Assembly: GCA_963169915.1 (NCBI GenBank)
Contig: CAUJEM010000110.1
Location: 1-64,000, forward strand
Source: Myxococcota bacterium
GTDB lineage: Bacteria > Myxococcota_A > Polyangia > Polyangiales > Polyangiaceae
Direction: 5' to 3'
DNA: 64,000 nt
Shown here: one piece after another, positions 35,501-43,205 of the stretch
How positions within the stretch are numbered: position 1 is the stretch's first letter
How the letters are laid out: the number at the start of each line of letters is the position of its first letter
Notes under the pieces: model-generated
What the model saw: the letters and a program-made list of their open reading frames with translations, nothing else
What the model was told of the DNA's origin: nothing
Databases searched by the model: none
Program-made: the position numbers and the translations under genes

Positions 35501-37716
35501 GGCGACTCCGGATCGGCTTGCCGCAGCGCCGCCTCCGTCAGCAGCAGCGCGCGTGCAGCGCTGTCTGGGGTAGCGCCGGCGAGCAGCTCGAGCAGCTCGC
35601 GGACGCGGCTCTCGGGGGCGCCCACCATCAGCCGCCGCGCGGCGACCTCCAGACGCTCGTCGGCGCCGAGCGCCAGCTCGAAGGCTTCGTGCGCTGCCGC
35701 GGGGTCGCGCGCGAGGTCCTGAGCGAAGGCGGCGATGAGCGCGCGCTCGGCGCTCGTGCCCCCCTCTCCGGGCCAGCGCATCGCGATGGCACCGACCGCG
35801 GCGGCGTCCCCCCGGGTCAGCGCGTGATCCAGATCGAGGAGGGTGACCCGGGCCTGCTCGGCGTCGTCGGCCTCCGCGAGCGCGCGGCTGGCGGCCTCCA
35901 AGGCCTCCTGGTCACGCCGCTCGGGCTCGGCGGCCAGGAGCCACCCGAGGCGGATCGCGCTGCGCTCCGCGGGGGAGCCGCTGAGGTGAGCGGGGGGGGC
36001 ACCCGGCGCGGCGACGAGCGCCGCTGCAGTCGCTGCGAGCGCCGCCGTGTTGGGCTCCGCCGCGAGCTCTGGGAGCAGCGGCTCGAGGACGCCCTTCGCC
36101 GCGCCGCTGAGGAGGGCGAGCGCGGCGCGCTCGGCTGGGCCGAGCCCCGACTGCTCGCTGGCCGCCTCGTCGATGGCCTCGACGTCCCCGAGCTCCAGGG
36201 CGCGGGCGGCCAAGGTCCGGCGCGCGAGCGCTCCTGCGTCGCCGGCCAGCTCCTGCTGCAGCAGCCGCTGCGCTTCGGGCCGAGACTCACGCGCCACCGC
36301 CAGCAGCGCGGCGCCCAGCCAGCGCGCGGCCGGTCCGAGCTCATCACCGAGCTGCGCCAGGTGTCGCCCGGCCGCGACACGATCGCGGGCGTCGAGGGCG
36401 CGTCGAGCGGCCTCGAGACGCGACAGGGCCGAGCGCTCTGGGGTGAGCGCTTCGCGCCCCGCCAAGCCGAGCAGCTCGGAGGCTGCCTCGGCGAGCGGCG
36501 CCACGCCGTCGGCCTCCGGCCAACGCACGGCGGGCGCCTTCGGGAGCTCTAGCCCCGCGGCGTAGCGCAGCAGCGGTGCCCGCACGTCCGTGGGCTGTGC
36601 TCGAGAGGCGGCCTCCAGCTTTCGCTGGTAGACCGCGTCGTCGCGCCGTCCCGCGCGGTCGAGCTGAGCGGCGACGAGCGCCGCGTGGGCGCGGGCGTCT
36701 GCCGTGAGGGCGCGGTGGCCCTCTTGCTCGAGCGCGAGCTGGACCGCTCGAGTGTCGCCCTCGACGGCCGCCAGCTGGCGGACCTGGCGCTCAGCCAAGG
36801 CGTTGTCCGCGTCCGCGCGGAGGGCGTCGGCCGCGAGCGCGCGGGCCCTGGCGGTGTCCCCCAGCATGGCAAACAGCTCGCTGGCCACGAGCAGCGCGCG
36901 CCCCTTGGCGGTGGGCTCTGCTTGGCGGGTCGCGTCGTGCGCAAACCACTCGGCCCGCTGTCGCCAGGCCTGGAGCGCCGCCTGCTCGGTGAGGTGGGAG
37001 GCCGCTGGCCGCTCGTCCCCGAAGCTGGAGGGTGCCAAGGGCGCTCGGCGCGGCGGTGCGGCCTGGACCTCGCGAGCTCCGCCTAGCACGGTCGGCACCT
37101 CGAGATCGTCGTCGTCCTCGCTGGCAGCGACGGCCGTCGAGGGCGGCGCCGAGTCCGGCCGTGCCGCCGCGAGCGCTGGTGCAGGCGTAGGCTCATCGAG
37201 CGGCGCCGCGTGGTCCAAGGCCACTGTACCCGCTTCGGCGGTGAGCCGCGCCGCGTCCTCGGCGCTCGGGGGCGGGAAGGGCGGCGGCTCGCTCGGGAGC
37301 GGCAGCCCCGAGGGACCCCGCGAGGCGCCGACGAGCGGAGCCTCCGCCACGTCGTCGAGCGTGAGCTCATCGTCGATGATGGGCTCGTCCCCCGGCGCCG
37401 GTGAGGAGCCCACGTCGTCGAGCGAAGGCTCGTAGGCGGCGAGGGGCGCGTCGTCGAGGAGGTCGAGGGGCACGACCAGGTGCTCCTCGTGCTCGGCGGC
37501 GCTGGTGGGGTGGGGCGATGGCGCGGGGGGCGCGGGTGTGGGCGGCGGCGCAACCCGCTCGGCGCGCGTGGGCAGCTCGTCGTCGTCCACGAGCAGCGAG
37601 TCGAGCAAGTCATCGGGCTCGAAATCCAGATCGCCGCCGAGCTCCGCGCCGATGTCGCCGGCGCGTCCGCTGCGGCCTGCGGTGGGGCCAAGATCGGGCT
37701 TCTTCCTGTCACTCAT
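32485..37716 (-). CDS. Giant TPR protein with degenerate protease-like C-terminal domain (paralog B)
   Basis: A 1743-residue protein. Residues 1 to about 270 are acidic and Pro-rich, with DLLDDAP/LDDVGS/LTLDDVAE-type repeats. About residues 290-1490 are consecutive helical TPR-like units rich in Ala, Leu and Glu. The last 240 residues form a separate domain (LSGIQVLTAPSLGPTILAVG, APSLIIGKALLDSPVHPARY) that is shared with the upstream gene. No signal peptide or membrane helix is visible, suggesting a cytoplasmic scaffold. ATG at 37716 overlaps the stop of the upstream paralog (ATGA), so the pair is an operon. Large TPR proteins of this kind are often named after gliding-motility AgmK in myxobacteria; no motility gene is nearby, so that is not claimed. 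Confidence 0.75.
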   Translation of the reverse strand: MSDRKKPDLGPTAGRSGRAGDIGAELGGDLDFEPDDLLDSLLVDDDELPTRAERVAPPPTPAPPAPSPHPTSAAEHEEHLVVPLDLLDDAPLAAYEPSLDDVGSSPAPGDEPIIDDELTLDDVAEAPLVGASRGPSGLPLPSEPPPFPPPSAEDAARLTAEAGTVALDHAAPLDEPTPAPALAAARPDSAPPSTAVAASEDDDDLEVPTVLGGAREVQAAPPRRAPLAPSSFGDERPAASHLTEQAALQAWRQRAEWFAHDATRQAEPTAKGRALLVASELFAMLGDTARARALAADALRADADNALAERQVRQLAAVEGDTRAVQLALEQEGHRALTADARAHAALVAAQLDRAGRRDDAVYQRKLEAASRAQPTDVRAPLLRYAAGLELPKAPAVRWPEADGVAPLAEAASELLGLAGREALTPERSALSRLEAARRALDARDRVAAGRHLAQLGDELGPAARWLGAALLAVARESRPEAQRLLQQELAGDAGALARRTLAARALELGDVEAIDEAASEQSGLGPAERAALALLSGAAKGVLEPLLPELAAEPNTAALAATAAALVAAPGAPPAHLSGSPAERSAIRLGWLLAAEPERRDQEALEAASRALAEADDAEQARVTLLDLDHALTRGDAAAVGAIAMRWPGEGGTSAERALIAAFAQDLARDPAAAHEAFELALGADERLEVAARRLMVGAPESRVRELLELLAGATPDSAARALLLTEAALRQADPESPAARELTEQALAADPSLPLAWSLSELAARRRGDVASLIDVLEQRRATSEDALERALDGVRLAWLLADSAPARAQELLMEACEAQPTSVALRELAERMGAFSAAERASFRERLAQAVATPEERAQLALTAALDYQRAGDASAASRAAELAAREGSPLARLIADRAALASDAAPLLAERLLAEARALTDVVAQRELYEQLAELDEARGDAASARLWYTAILEQDPKYLPAARRLEHESISLDHQDQLEALALHLMELPDAGEATAHAWLALRLQSLHRGWAETQELCQRAAGLAPGRLWALRRALAHARAAGDDLRIMALSQTLLERSPHPSDRATLALRAGEAAARAGQLEPARALLAQALESVPEHLVALTTSAELLGKLGQPAEAAEALERAAQVSAVPAHRFAAWLGAALLWLDEAHDTARGRRALESALELDVTDAAAFSRLRDLYVAEGDRAALAELLERRLAATTDPEERVSLEVLRGRALAEVGERAEARAALLAALDGSPDHVEALTAFADLCMSEEDWPGAEGALLRLARHLAQRDRQLQVYESLAALYDGPLAQPDRAERAYLEVLERRPGDVAVRQRLIAVYGRLGQAARAEALAQELLEQAEGPEDKTTHTIGLAQVLDQVVGDRRRAEGLLVDARKQAPADARLLRALAEHYQRGDETAPLNMTLDRAVNDARRALSTGRFDPSFFELIATAAELRGHQDTAEVARATIAALAGEILELPGAGLAAVQPSLDELLAPPPFSAPFRALLQRTGDALERAHPVDLRALRAAPLPEDRAAIATLAEQIAPAFGLSGIQVLTAPSLGPTILAVGGEAPSLIIGKALLDSPVHPARYFLMLRAFKLLQSKAAIFARTAPIDLAPLTAAWLGTFASNWQPQGVDARKIDEEKQRLLPWLAPLNQGDVPLLALELTGTIGNRASQLATASHQWAGRTALLAMGELDSAFAGLALASGLKDGPPPDDAERLKWLSRHPEARDLAIFSVSEDYAEARRRAGL

Positions 37717-40235
37717 CGCACACCCATTCCCAGCTTCTCGCGCAGCGCCAGGTAGCCGGGGGACAGCACGAAGGAGAGCAGCCGCCGCGCGCGCTGCTCG
37801 CCCTCCAGGGACGCGCCCCACTCACCGCGCCGGCCGGTGCTCAAGACCCAGGAGACGTCGCCTGCGGCGATGGCCGCCAAGCGATCGAGGCTCGAGGTCG
37901 CGGCCGCCACCGCGGCGAGGGGCTCTTGCCGAGACTGCGCGACCTGCGCGGCGAGCTCCGGCAAGACCTTCTTGACCTTGCGTGAGATCTCCTTGCTCAG
38001 CGCGCGTTGGAATTCCGCGAGCATGGCGTACTGTGGGGAGGGGTAGTCGACGCCGCCCAGGCGGCAGGCCGCGACGATGAGCGCCGCGATGTCCTGTGGG
38101 GCGCGGTGACGGACGAGCGTCCAGCCGCGCTTGAGCGCGAACAGCTCCCGGGCAAGCTGGGAGCGCGCCGGCGGCGACAGGGGCACTTTGACGGCGGCGC
38201 CGATGACCACGGCGGGGACCTCGAGCGGCAGGGCGACGATGAGGTTCGGATCCTGCCCACCGACGTACAAATCGAAATCTCCGAGGCCCAGGGCTCCTGC
38301 CCAGGCGGCGACCTCGTTGCGCAGCGGGAGCCCAACCCGAGGATCGACGCGCTCCTTCTTTCCCACGCCGAAGGCCGCCAGCCCCGGGCCGATGGCCTCC
38401 ACGAACGTGCTGGCCAGCTCCCGCATCAGCGCCGGGATCGGGCCATGATCTTCAGGGTCACTCAGCTCTGGGAGGGCCGCCTCGTCGATGGCGATCTGCG
38501 GCAGGCTCGCGACGCGCTGCTCGAGGCGTGTGAGCTCCTGATCGATGTCCGGGCCACCACGGCCGAGGGTGACCAGCGCGCCGAGCGCCGCCTGGCGCAG
38601 CGGCGCCAGCCCGAGCCGCTCGCTCACTTGCGCCAGGCGCACGAGCTGATCCCCGTCCAAGGGCTCACGGACGAGCGAGTCCACCAGGGCGTGCCGGCTC
38701 CGCTCGAGCAGCGCGTGCGCGTGCGCCTCCGGGAGCACCCCGCTGAGCACCAGATCGAGGGCCTCGCCGTCGGCGGGCAGCTCCGTGAGCAGCCGCTCGA
38801 CCGCGGCGGCGGCCTGCTCCGGGTGCCCGCGGTGGTCACGATGGATGGCGAGCGCGAGCCGCGCGGCCTCCGCGCGCTGCGCGCTCGTCTCGCGCTCGTT
38901 CATCAGCAGCTCGAGCGCGGTGACCGCGCTCTCCCAGGACTCCAGGCGCGCGGCGCTCCGCGCGAGGCGCTCCCGGACGGGGAGCGTGGTGAGCCCCGCG
39001 GCTTGCAGCGCTTCGAGCACCTCGAGCCCGCGCGCCGCCTGGCCGAGCTTGTTCTCATAGAGATCCGCCGCGGCGACGCCGCTCATCAGGCGCTGCTGAG
39101 CGGGGGCGTCCTCCAGCCGCGCGAGGCGCGCCAGGTTCTCGGCGGCCTCGGCGAACTGCCCGCTCCCGATGAAGATCTCGCCCGACAGGGCCAGCGCGCC
39201 CACGTGATCCGGCTCGAGCAAGGTGACGTTCTCGAGTGCAGCCAGCGCCGCGGCGCGGTCACCGCTGCTGCGCAGCACGCGCGCGCGCTCCCAGTACAGC
39301 TTGACGATCTCCTCCGAGTCGTCCGCCACCGCCAGCCTGGCCTCGGTGAGCGCCAGCAGCTTCGGGCCGTCCTTTCTCGCTCGGACGGCACGAAAGAGCC
39401 GATCGAAGGCGTCGAAGCGCCGGATGTCGCGCTCGACGGCGCGGGTGAGCGCGGCCTCCCCCATGCCCGGCTCACCCAGCTCGTCGAGGAGCACGGTCGC
39501 GGCGGCCTCCCAGCAGGCGGCTCCTTCGGCGTCGTCCTGGATGGCGTCGCCCAGGGCCGCGAGGCACTCTGCCAACAGGCGTCGGTCTCCCAGGGCCTCC
39601 GCCGTGGCGCGGAGGCCCTCCCAGCCGGCCGCCTCGAAGGGGAGGGCAGTGGTGACGCTCCGGAACGACGCGAGCGCTCCTTCGAGCTCATGCGCGGCGA
39701 GCTGATTCCAGCCGCTCAGGAGCGTCGCCGCGAGGCTGGCCTGCGGCCCGAGGGCGTCCTCGAGGCCGCTCAGCGCCCGCGTGCGTCGCCGTGGGTCACA
39801 CCCCGGTGGCGCCAGCTCCAAGTTGGCGTATTTGGCGGCTAAGCTATCGCCGCCCACGAGCGCGGTCGGCTCGCCCTCGGCCTGCGCCGTGAGCGCGTGC
39901 AGGACGCGGACTTGCTCGGCGAGTGCGGGCTCGACGCGGCGCGCGAGCGCATCGAGCGCTTCGAGCTGCGCGAGGCGATCTCCCCCGGCGAGGGCGCAGG
40001 AGAACCAGGCGAGGGCAGCCGTGACGGAGTGAGCGTCGGCTTCGGCCCAGCGCCGTGTGGCGTCGAGCCGCTCGGGAGCGCTCCGCCCTTCACGGAGCTG
40101 CTGCAGGACGCGGGCGCCATCGACGAGGGCGGTGGCGGCGGGAGACAGCTCGCGGAGCTGCTCGAGGGCCGCCTCCGCGAGGCCGGGCTCGGTGCTCGTG
40201 CGCAGCCCTCGCGCGAGCGCAGCCCTCGCGCGAGC
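37713..40235 (-). CDS. Giant TPR protein paralog A, C-terminal fragment after frameshift
   Basis: This is the 3' part of a gene split by a 17-bp tandem duplication (40202-40235). From the junction the frame reads ALARGLRTSTEPGLAEAALEQLRELS and continues with TPR-like helical repeats for about 550 residues, then the C-terminal domain shared with paralog B (FDLYVGGQDPNLIVALPLEV, VPAVVIGAAVKVPLSPPARS). There is no good start codon at the junction; the frame is open to a GTG at 40445, but that upstream part is out-of-frame shadow. Unless expressed by frameshifting or internal initiation, the fragment is lost. It ends overlapping the ATG of paralog B. Confidence 0.72.
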   Translation of the reverse strand, partial: ARARAALARGLRTSTEPGLAEAALEQLRELSPAATALVDGARVLQQLREGRSAPERLDATRRWAEADAHSVTAALAWFSCALAGGDRLAQLEALDALARRVEPALAEQVRVLHALTAQAEGEPTALVGGDSLAAKYANLELAPPGCDPRRRTRALSGLEDALGPQASLAATLLSGWNQLAAHELEGALASFRSVTTALPFEAAGWEGLRATAEALGDRRLLAECLAALGDAIQDDAEGAACWEAAATVLLDELGEPGMGEAALTRAVERDIRRFDAFDRLFRAVRARKDGPKLLALTEARLAVADDSEEIVKLYWERARVLRSSGDRAAALAALENVTLLEPDHVGALALSGEIFIGSGQFAEAAENLARLARLEDAPAQQRLMSGVAAADLYENKLGQAARGLEVLEALQAAGLTTLPVRERLARSAARLESWESAVTALELLMNERETSAQRAEAARLALAIHRDHRGHPEQAAAAVERLLTELPADGEALDLVLSGVLPEAHAHALLERSRHALVDSLVREPLDGDQLVRLAQVSERLGLAPLRQAALGALVTLGRGGPDIDQELTRLEQRVASLPQIAIDEAALPELSDPEDHGPIPALMRELASTFVEAIGPGLAAFGVGKKERVDPRVGLPLRNEVAAWAGALGLGDFDLYVGGQDPNLIVALPLEVPAVVIGAAVKVPLSPPARSQLARELFALKRGWTLVRHRAPQDIAALIVAACRLGGVDYPSPQYAMLAEFQRALSKEISRKVKKVLPELAAQVAQSRQEPLAAVAAATSSLDRLAAIAAGDVSWVLSTGRRGEWGASLEGEQRARRLLSFVLSPGYLALREKLGMGVR

Positions 40236-42442
40236 GCCACGGCGCTCGCGAGCGCCTGAGTCGCGGCGAGGCGCTCGGCCTCCGAGAGCGCGTCGCTCGC
40301 GGCCTCGGCGTCCCCGCCTTCGCCGACCTCGAGCGCGAAGCGCTCGAGCGCCGCGGCGTCGGCGTCGGCACCCCTGGCCCCCGCGGCCACGAGGACGCGG
40401 CGCCGCGAGGCGAGAGAGTCGGGATCTTGCGCGCGCAGCGCCCACGCCAGCACCGGTGCCGCGCTCGGCTCTTCCAGCGCTGCGAGGAGCTGGACCGCCT
40501 CCGCGCGCTGTCCGCCCCGCCAGGCAGAGACGGCCGCCTCCAGCTCCAGGCTCGCGCGGACCGTCTCGTCCACGGCAGCGGCGGTAGCGCTCAGCAGGTG
40601 CGCGGCCGCCGTGTCGTCACCCCGTGCGCGGTAGCGTGCCGACAAGAGCGTCGCGATCACCAAGTCCGCCGGCGCTTGCTGGTGCAGCGCGCGAAGCTGC
40701 TCCGTGGCGGCCGGCTCCGGCGCGTGCAAGGCGACCAGGAGCTCCAGCGCGCGGCGGACCGTCGGGCTGGGCTCTAGCTCCGCGAAGCCGAGCAGCGCGT
40801 CGCGAGGGTGGGGGGCGGCGCCTTCAGGAAGAGGGAGGAGGGGTTGGAGCAGCGCGATGAGCCCGCGCCCGAGCCAGCTCCCATCGCTGGACTGAGCCAA
40901 GGCGTCGAAGGCCGCGAGCGTCCCGGCGTGATCCCCCCGCCCCGCGCGCGAGGCGGCCAGCTCGAGCCAGAGGCTCGTGGCCTCTGGCTCGCTGGCGTTG
41001 GTCGTGAGCAATCGGCGGGTCGCCTCCTCGTACCACGTGGCGTCGCCAGTGAGCGTCGCCAGGAGGCGGGACGTGCGGGCGACCACCCCCGGGGGCGCCC
41101 CGTACATCCCGGCCTGGGAGAGCGCCGCGCGGGCGCCGGCCGTGTCGCCCGCGCCACGTGCCCAGGCGTCGGCGGCGAGCTGAAAAAAGCGCGCGCGCGC
41201 CGGCTCCGAAGGGCAGGCCTCGGCGCTCGACTCGAGCAGCGTCGCGCGGGTGGTGGGATCGGCCCCGCCGGCCAGGAGGTCGAGGGCGAGCGCGCGCGGG
41301 GGCGCGCTGGTAGGCTCCAGGGCCAAGGTCCGCTGGGCGGCCGCGAGCGCCTCTGCCGCGTCTCCGGTGCTGACCGCGGCCTCCGTGAGGCGCATCGCGT
41401 AGGCCGCCGCCAGCGCACCGTCGGGCCGGGCCTCCAACAGCTGCCGCGCCAGCCGAGTCGCGGCGTCGGTGTCCCCCACCACGTCCGCCGCCGAGAGTCG
41501 CGCCTGGAGCAGGCTGGGCTCTCCCGGGGCATGGCTCAGCGCGAAGTCGAGCAGTGTGATGGCGGCGCCGACGTCGCCTCGAGCGCGGTGCGCCGTGGCG
41601 GCGCGGAGCCACGCGTCGGTCGCCGCCGCGAGCTCGCGCCGCCCCCGTGGGATGCCGAGGGTGTCCGCGAGCTCCGGCTCCTGCAGTGTGCGGAGGATGA
41701 GCTGCGCTCGACGCTCGAGCGCCTCGGCGAGCACGTCGTGGCGCTCGCCCACCGTCGCCAGCCGCTCCAAGGCGGAGAGCGCCAGCCAGGTGGTAGGGCC
41801 GCCGCGCTCCAGGGTGGCGCTGGCACGTGCGAGGGCGTCGTCGATGTCTTGCGCCTCGAGGGCGAGCTGCACCAGCGACAGCTCGAGCAGCGCCTTCCAG
41901 GTGGCGTCAGTAGTGAGCTCTGCGCGGCGCTCCAAGGCGCGGCGGCGAAGCTCCAGATCCCCCGAGCGTGCCGCCACCAGCTCCAGCGCCAGCCAGAGCG
42001 TCGCGTCGTCCGGCTGGAGCTCGAGCGCGAGCTCCAGCTCTTCCCGCGCGCCCACGTCATCCGACTCGCGGTCCGCGAGGTGAGCCGCGCGCTCCAGGGA
42101 GGCCCGCGTCCGCTCCTCGGTGGTGCTGGCGACCTTGACCAGTCGGTCGAGCAGCTTGCCGAGGTTCTTCGTGGAGTCCCGGCGCTGAACGAGGGCGAGC
42201 ATCTGCTCGAGCGGCTCGCGAAATTCGGCGTCCGCGTTGATGGCGGCGAGCAGGCTGCGGGCCGCTGCCGCCTCCTCGCCAGCGGCCTCCTCCAAGATCC
42301 CGAGCTCATGGCGGAGGAGCGCCTGCTGCGTGGGGGCCTCGGTGGCCTCGACCTCGGCGCGGAGCCGGTCGATGGAGGCAGCGATGAGCGCGGGATCGGT
42401 CAGGCTGGCGCCGCTGAGGGGGTTAGGGAGCTGGCTGGTCAT
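39839..42442 (-). CDS. Giant TPR protein paralog A, N-terminal fragment ending in frameshifted tail
   Basis: The 5' part of the split gene. ATG at 42442 gives MTSQLPNPLSGASLTDPALI and then about 735 residues of TPR-like helical repeats (LERAAHLADRESDDVGAREELELALELQPDDATLWLALELVAARSG is typical). At the duplication (after QALASAVALARGLR) the frame shifts, and the last 130 or so residues up to 39839 are a Ser/Pro/Arg-rich shadow translation with no homology to the preceding repeats. With one 17-bp copy removed, 37713-42442 reads as a single frame of 1570 residues. It lies 106 nt downstream of a PPIase gene on the same strand. Confidence 0.72.
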   Translation of the reverse strand: MTSQLPNPLSGASLTDPALIAASIDRLRAEVEATEAPTQQALLRHELGILEEAAGEEAAAARSLLAAINADAEFREPLEQMLALVQRRDSTKNLGKLLDRLVKVASTTEERTRASLERAAHLADRESDDVGAREELELALELQPDDATLWLALELVAARSGDLELRRRALERRAELTTDATWKALLELSLVQLALEAQDIDDALARASATLERGGPTTWLALSALERLATVGERHDVLAEALERRAQLILRTLQEPELADTLGIPRGRRELAAATDAWLRAATAHRARGDVGAAITLLDFALSHAPGEPSLLQARLSAADVVGDTDAATRLARQLLEARPDGALAAAYAMRLTEAAVSTGDAAEALAAAQRTLALEPTSAPPRALALDLLAGGADPTTRATLLESSAEACPSEPARARFFQLAADAWARGAGDTAGARAALSQAGMYGAPPGVVARTSRLLATLTGDATWYEEATRRLLTTNASEPEATSLWLELAASRAGRGDHAGTLAAFDALAQSSDGSWLGRGLIALLQPLLPLPEGAAPHPRDALLGFAELEPSPTVRRALELLVALHAPEPAATEQLRALHQQAPADLVIATLLSARYRARGDDTAAAHLLSATAAAVDETVRASLELEAAVSAWRGGQRAEAVQLLAALEEPSAAPVLAWALRAQDPDSLASRRRVLVAAGARGADADAAALERFALEVGEGGDAEAASDALSEAERLAATQALASAVALARGLRSREGCARAPSPASRRRPSSSSASCLPPPPPSSMAPASCSSSVKGGALPSGSTPHGAGPKPTLTPSRLPSPGSPAPSPGEIASRSSKRSMRSRAASSPHSPSKSASCTRSRRRPRASRPRSWAAIA
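40200..40237. repeat. 17-bp tandem duplication that shifts the reading frame
   Basis: GCAGCCCTCGCGCGAGC occurs twice head-to-tail (40202-40218 and 40219-40235), with a few extra matching bases on both sides. The coding strand reads ALARGLR then repeats out of phase. An insertion of 17 (2 mod 3) is exactly the shift needed between the upstream and downstream coding frames. It is either a real mutation, a phase-variable site or an assembly error. Confidence 0.9.
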
Positions 42443-42548
42443 CAACGAGGCCTCATGAGATCCGGGGGACCATAGTCCAGCACCCGCGCGACGAGAACAC
42501 CCGGGGCGTCGCCGGGGGGGCGCTCATCGCTCGGAGGGGGGCGCAAGC

Positions 42549-43112
42549 TCAGTCGTTGCGCTTGACGACCCAGTAGCCGCGGGGGGTATCGATGGGCTCA
42601 TCGGCGACCTGCCCCTTGTCCAGCGTGAACAAGGTCAGCTCGATGTGGTCCTCCAAGATCCCCCGAGGGACGCGGCCCGCGTCTTTCAAGGACCCGCGGT
42701 CGCCCTGCTTGACCGCCTCTGCGAAGTCCTTCTTCGCGGTCTCCACGGCCGCCCGCGCCAAGGTCAGCGCCTCCGCCTTGCTGCGAGAGCCGGGCGGGGC
42801 AGCCTGGGCGCCCTCGTACACGAACAGGACGACCCCAAAGCCGACCTGCTTGGGCGCGGTGGGCGGAAGCTGGCTGCTCCCCGCGGGCGCCGTCACCATG
42901 TCGAGCACGCTGTCCGCGCCACCTTCGCTGCCCGCGTCGCCGGACCCCTCGGGCTCCGCGCTCGCTACCGCGGAGGCGGACGCCGAAGGCGCCGCGGCGC
43001 TCGCGGTAGGCGCCATGGAGGGAGGCGGGCTGGGGCGGGTGATGAAGTACACCCCCCCGAGCGCCACGAGGAGGGCGGCGCCGAGGCCGACGGTGATGTT
43101 TTTTTGCTCCAC
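42549..43112 (-). CDS. Membrane-anchored PpiC/parvulin-type peptidyl-prolyl isomerase
   Basis: A 187-residue protein with an N-terminal membrane anchor (ITVGLGAALLVALGGVYFI, about residues 6-24), a Pro/Ser/Ala linker, and a C-terminal rotamase domain of about 95 residues. The domain pattern is [40 protein letters not shown], then GSLKDAGRVPRGILEDHIEL and GQVADEPIDTPRGYWVVKR, matching the parvulin fold where D-x-G and the final P-x-GYW strand are conserved. It probably isomerises prolines in exported proteins. It starts at GTG and is divergent from the zinc-ribbon TPR gene. Neighbours are TPR scaffolds, so a role in their assembly is possible but inferred. Confidence 0.82.
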   Translation of the reverse strand: MEQKNITVGLGAALLVALGGVYFITRPSPPPSMAPTASAAAPSASASAVASAEPEGSGDAGSEGGADSVLDMVTAPAGSSQLPPTAPKQVGFGVVLFVYEGAQAAPPGSRSKAEALTLARAAVETAKKDFAEAVKQGDRGSLKDAGRVPRGILEDHIELTLFTLDKGQVADEPIDTPRGYWVVKRND

Positions 43113-43205
43113 AGGGACTTACCGATGGCGCGTAGCACGGCCACCCCGGAAGACGTCAAGCTTTCCCCGCTTCGCCGTTCACTGCTAGAGAGTCGACTGA
43201 GGCGA

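Noticed and set aside
34246-36552. 768-codon plus-strand frame opposite the giant TPR gene
   Set aside because: Arg/Gly/Leu-rich shadow caused by high GC at third positions; no start signal or domain.
32485-37716. Naming the giant TPR protein AgmK (gliding motility)
   Set aside because: Only general TPR richness and size match; no motility genes flank it, and database annotation by that name is often loose.
40202-40235. Programmed ribosomal frameshift site
   Set aside because: No slippery heptamer or downstream pseudoknot is evident; the perfect 17-bp duplication fully explains the frame change.
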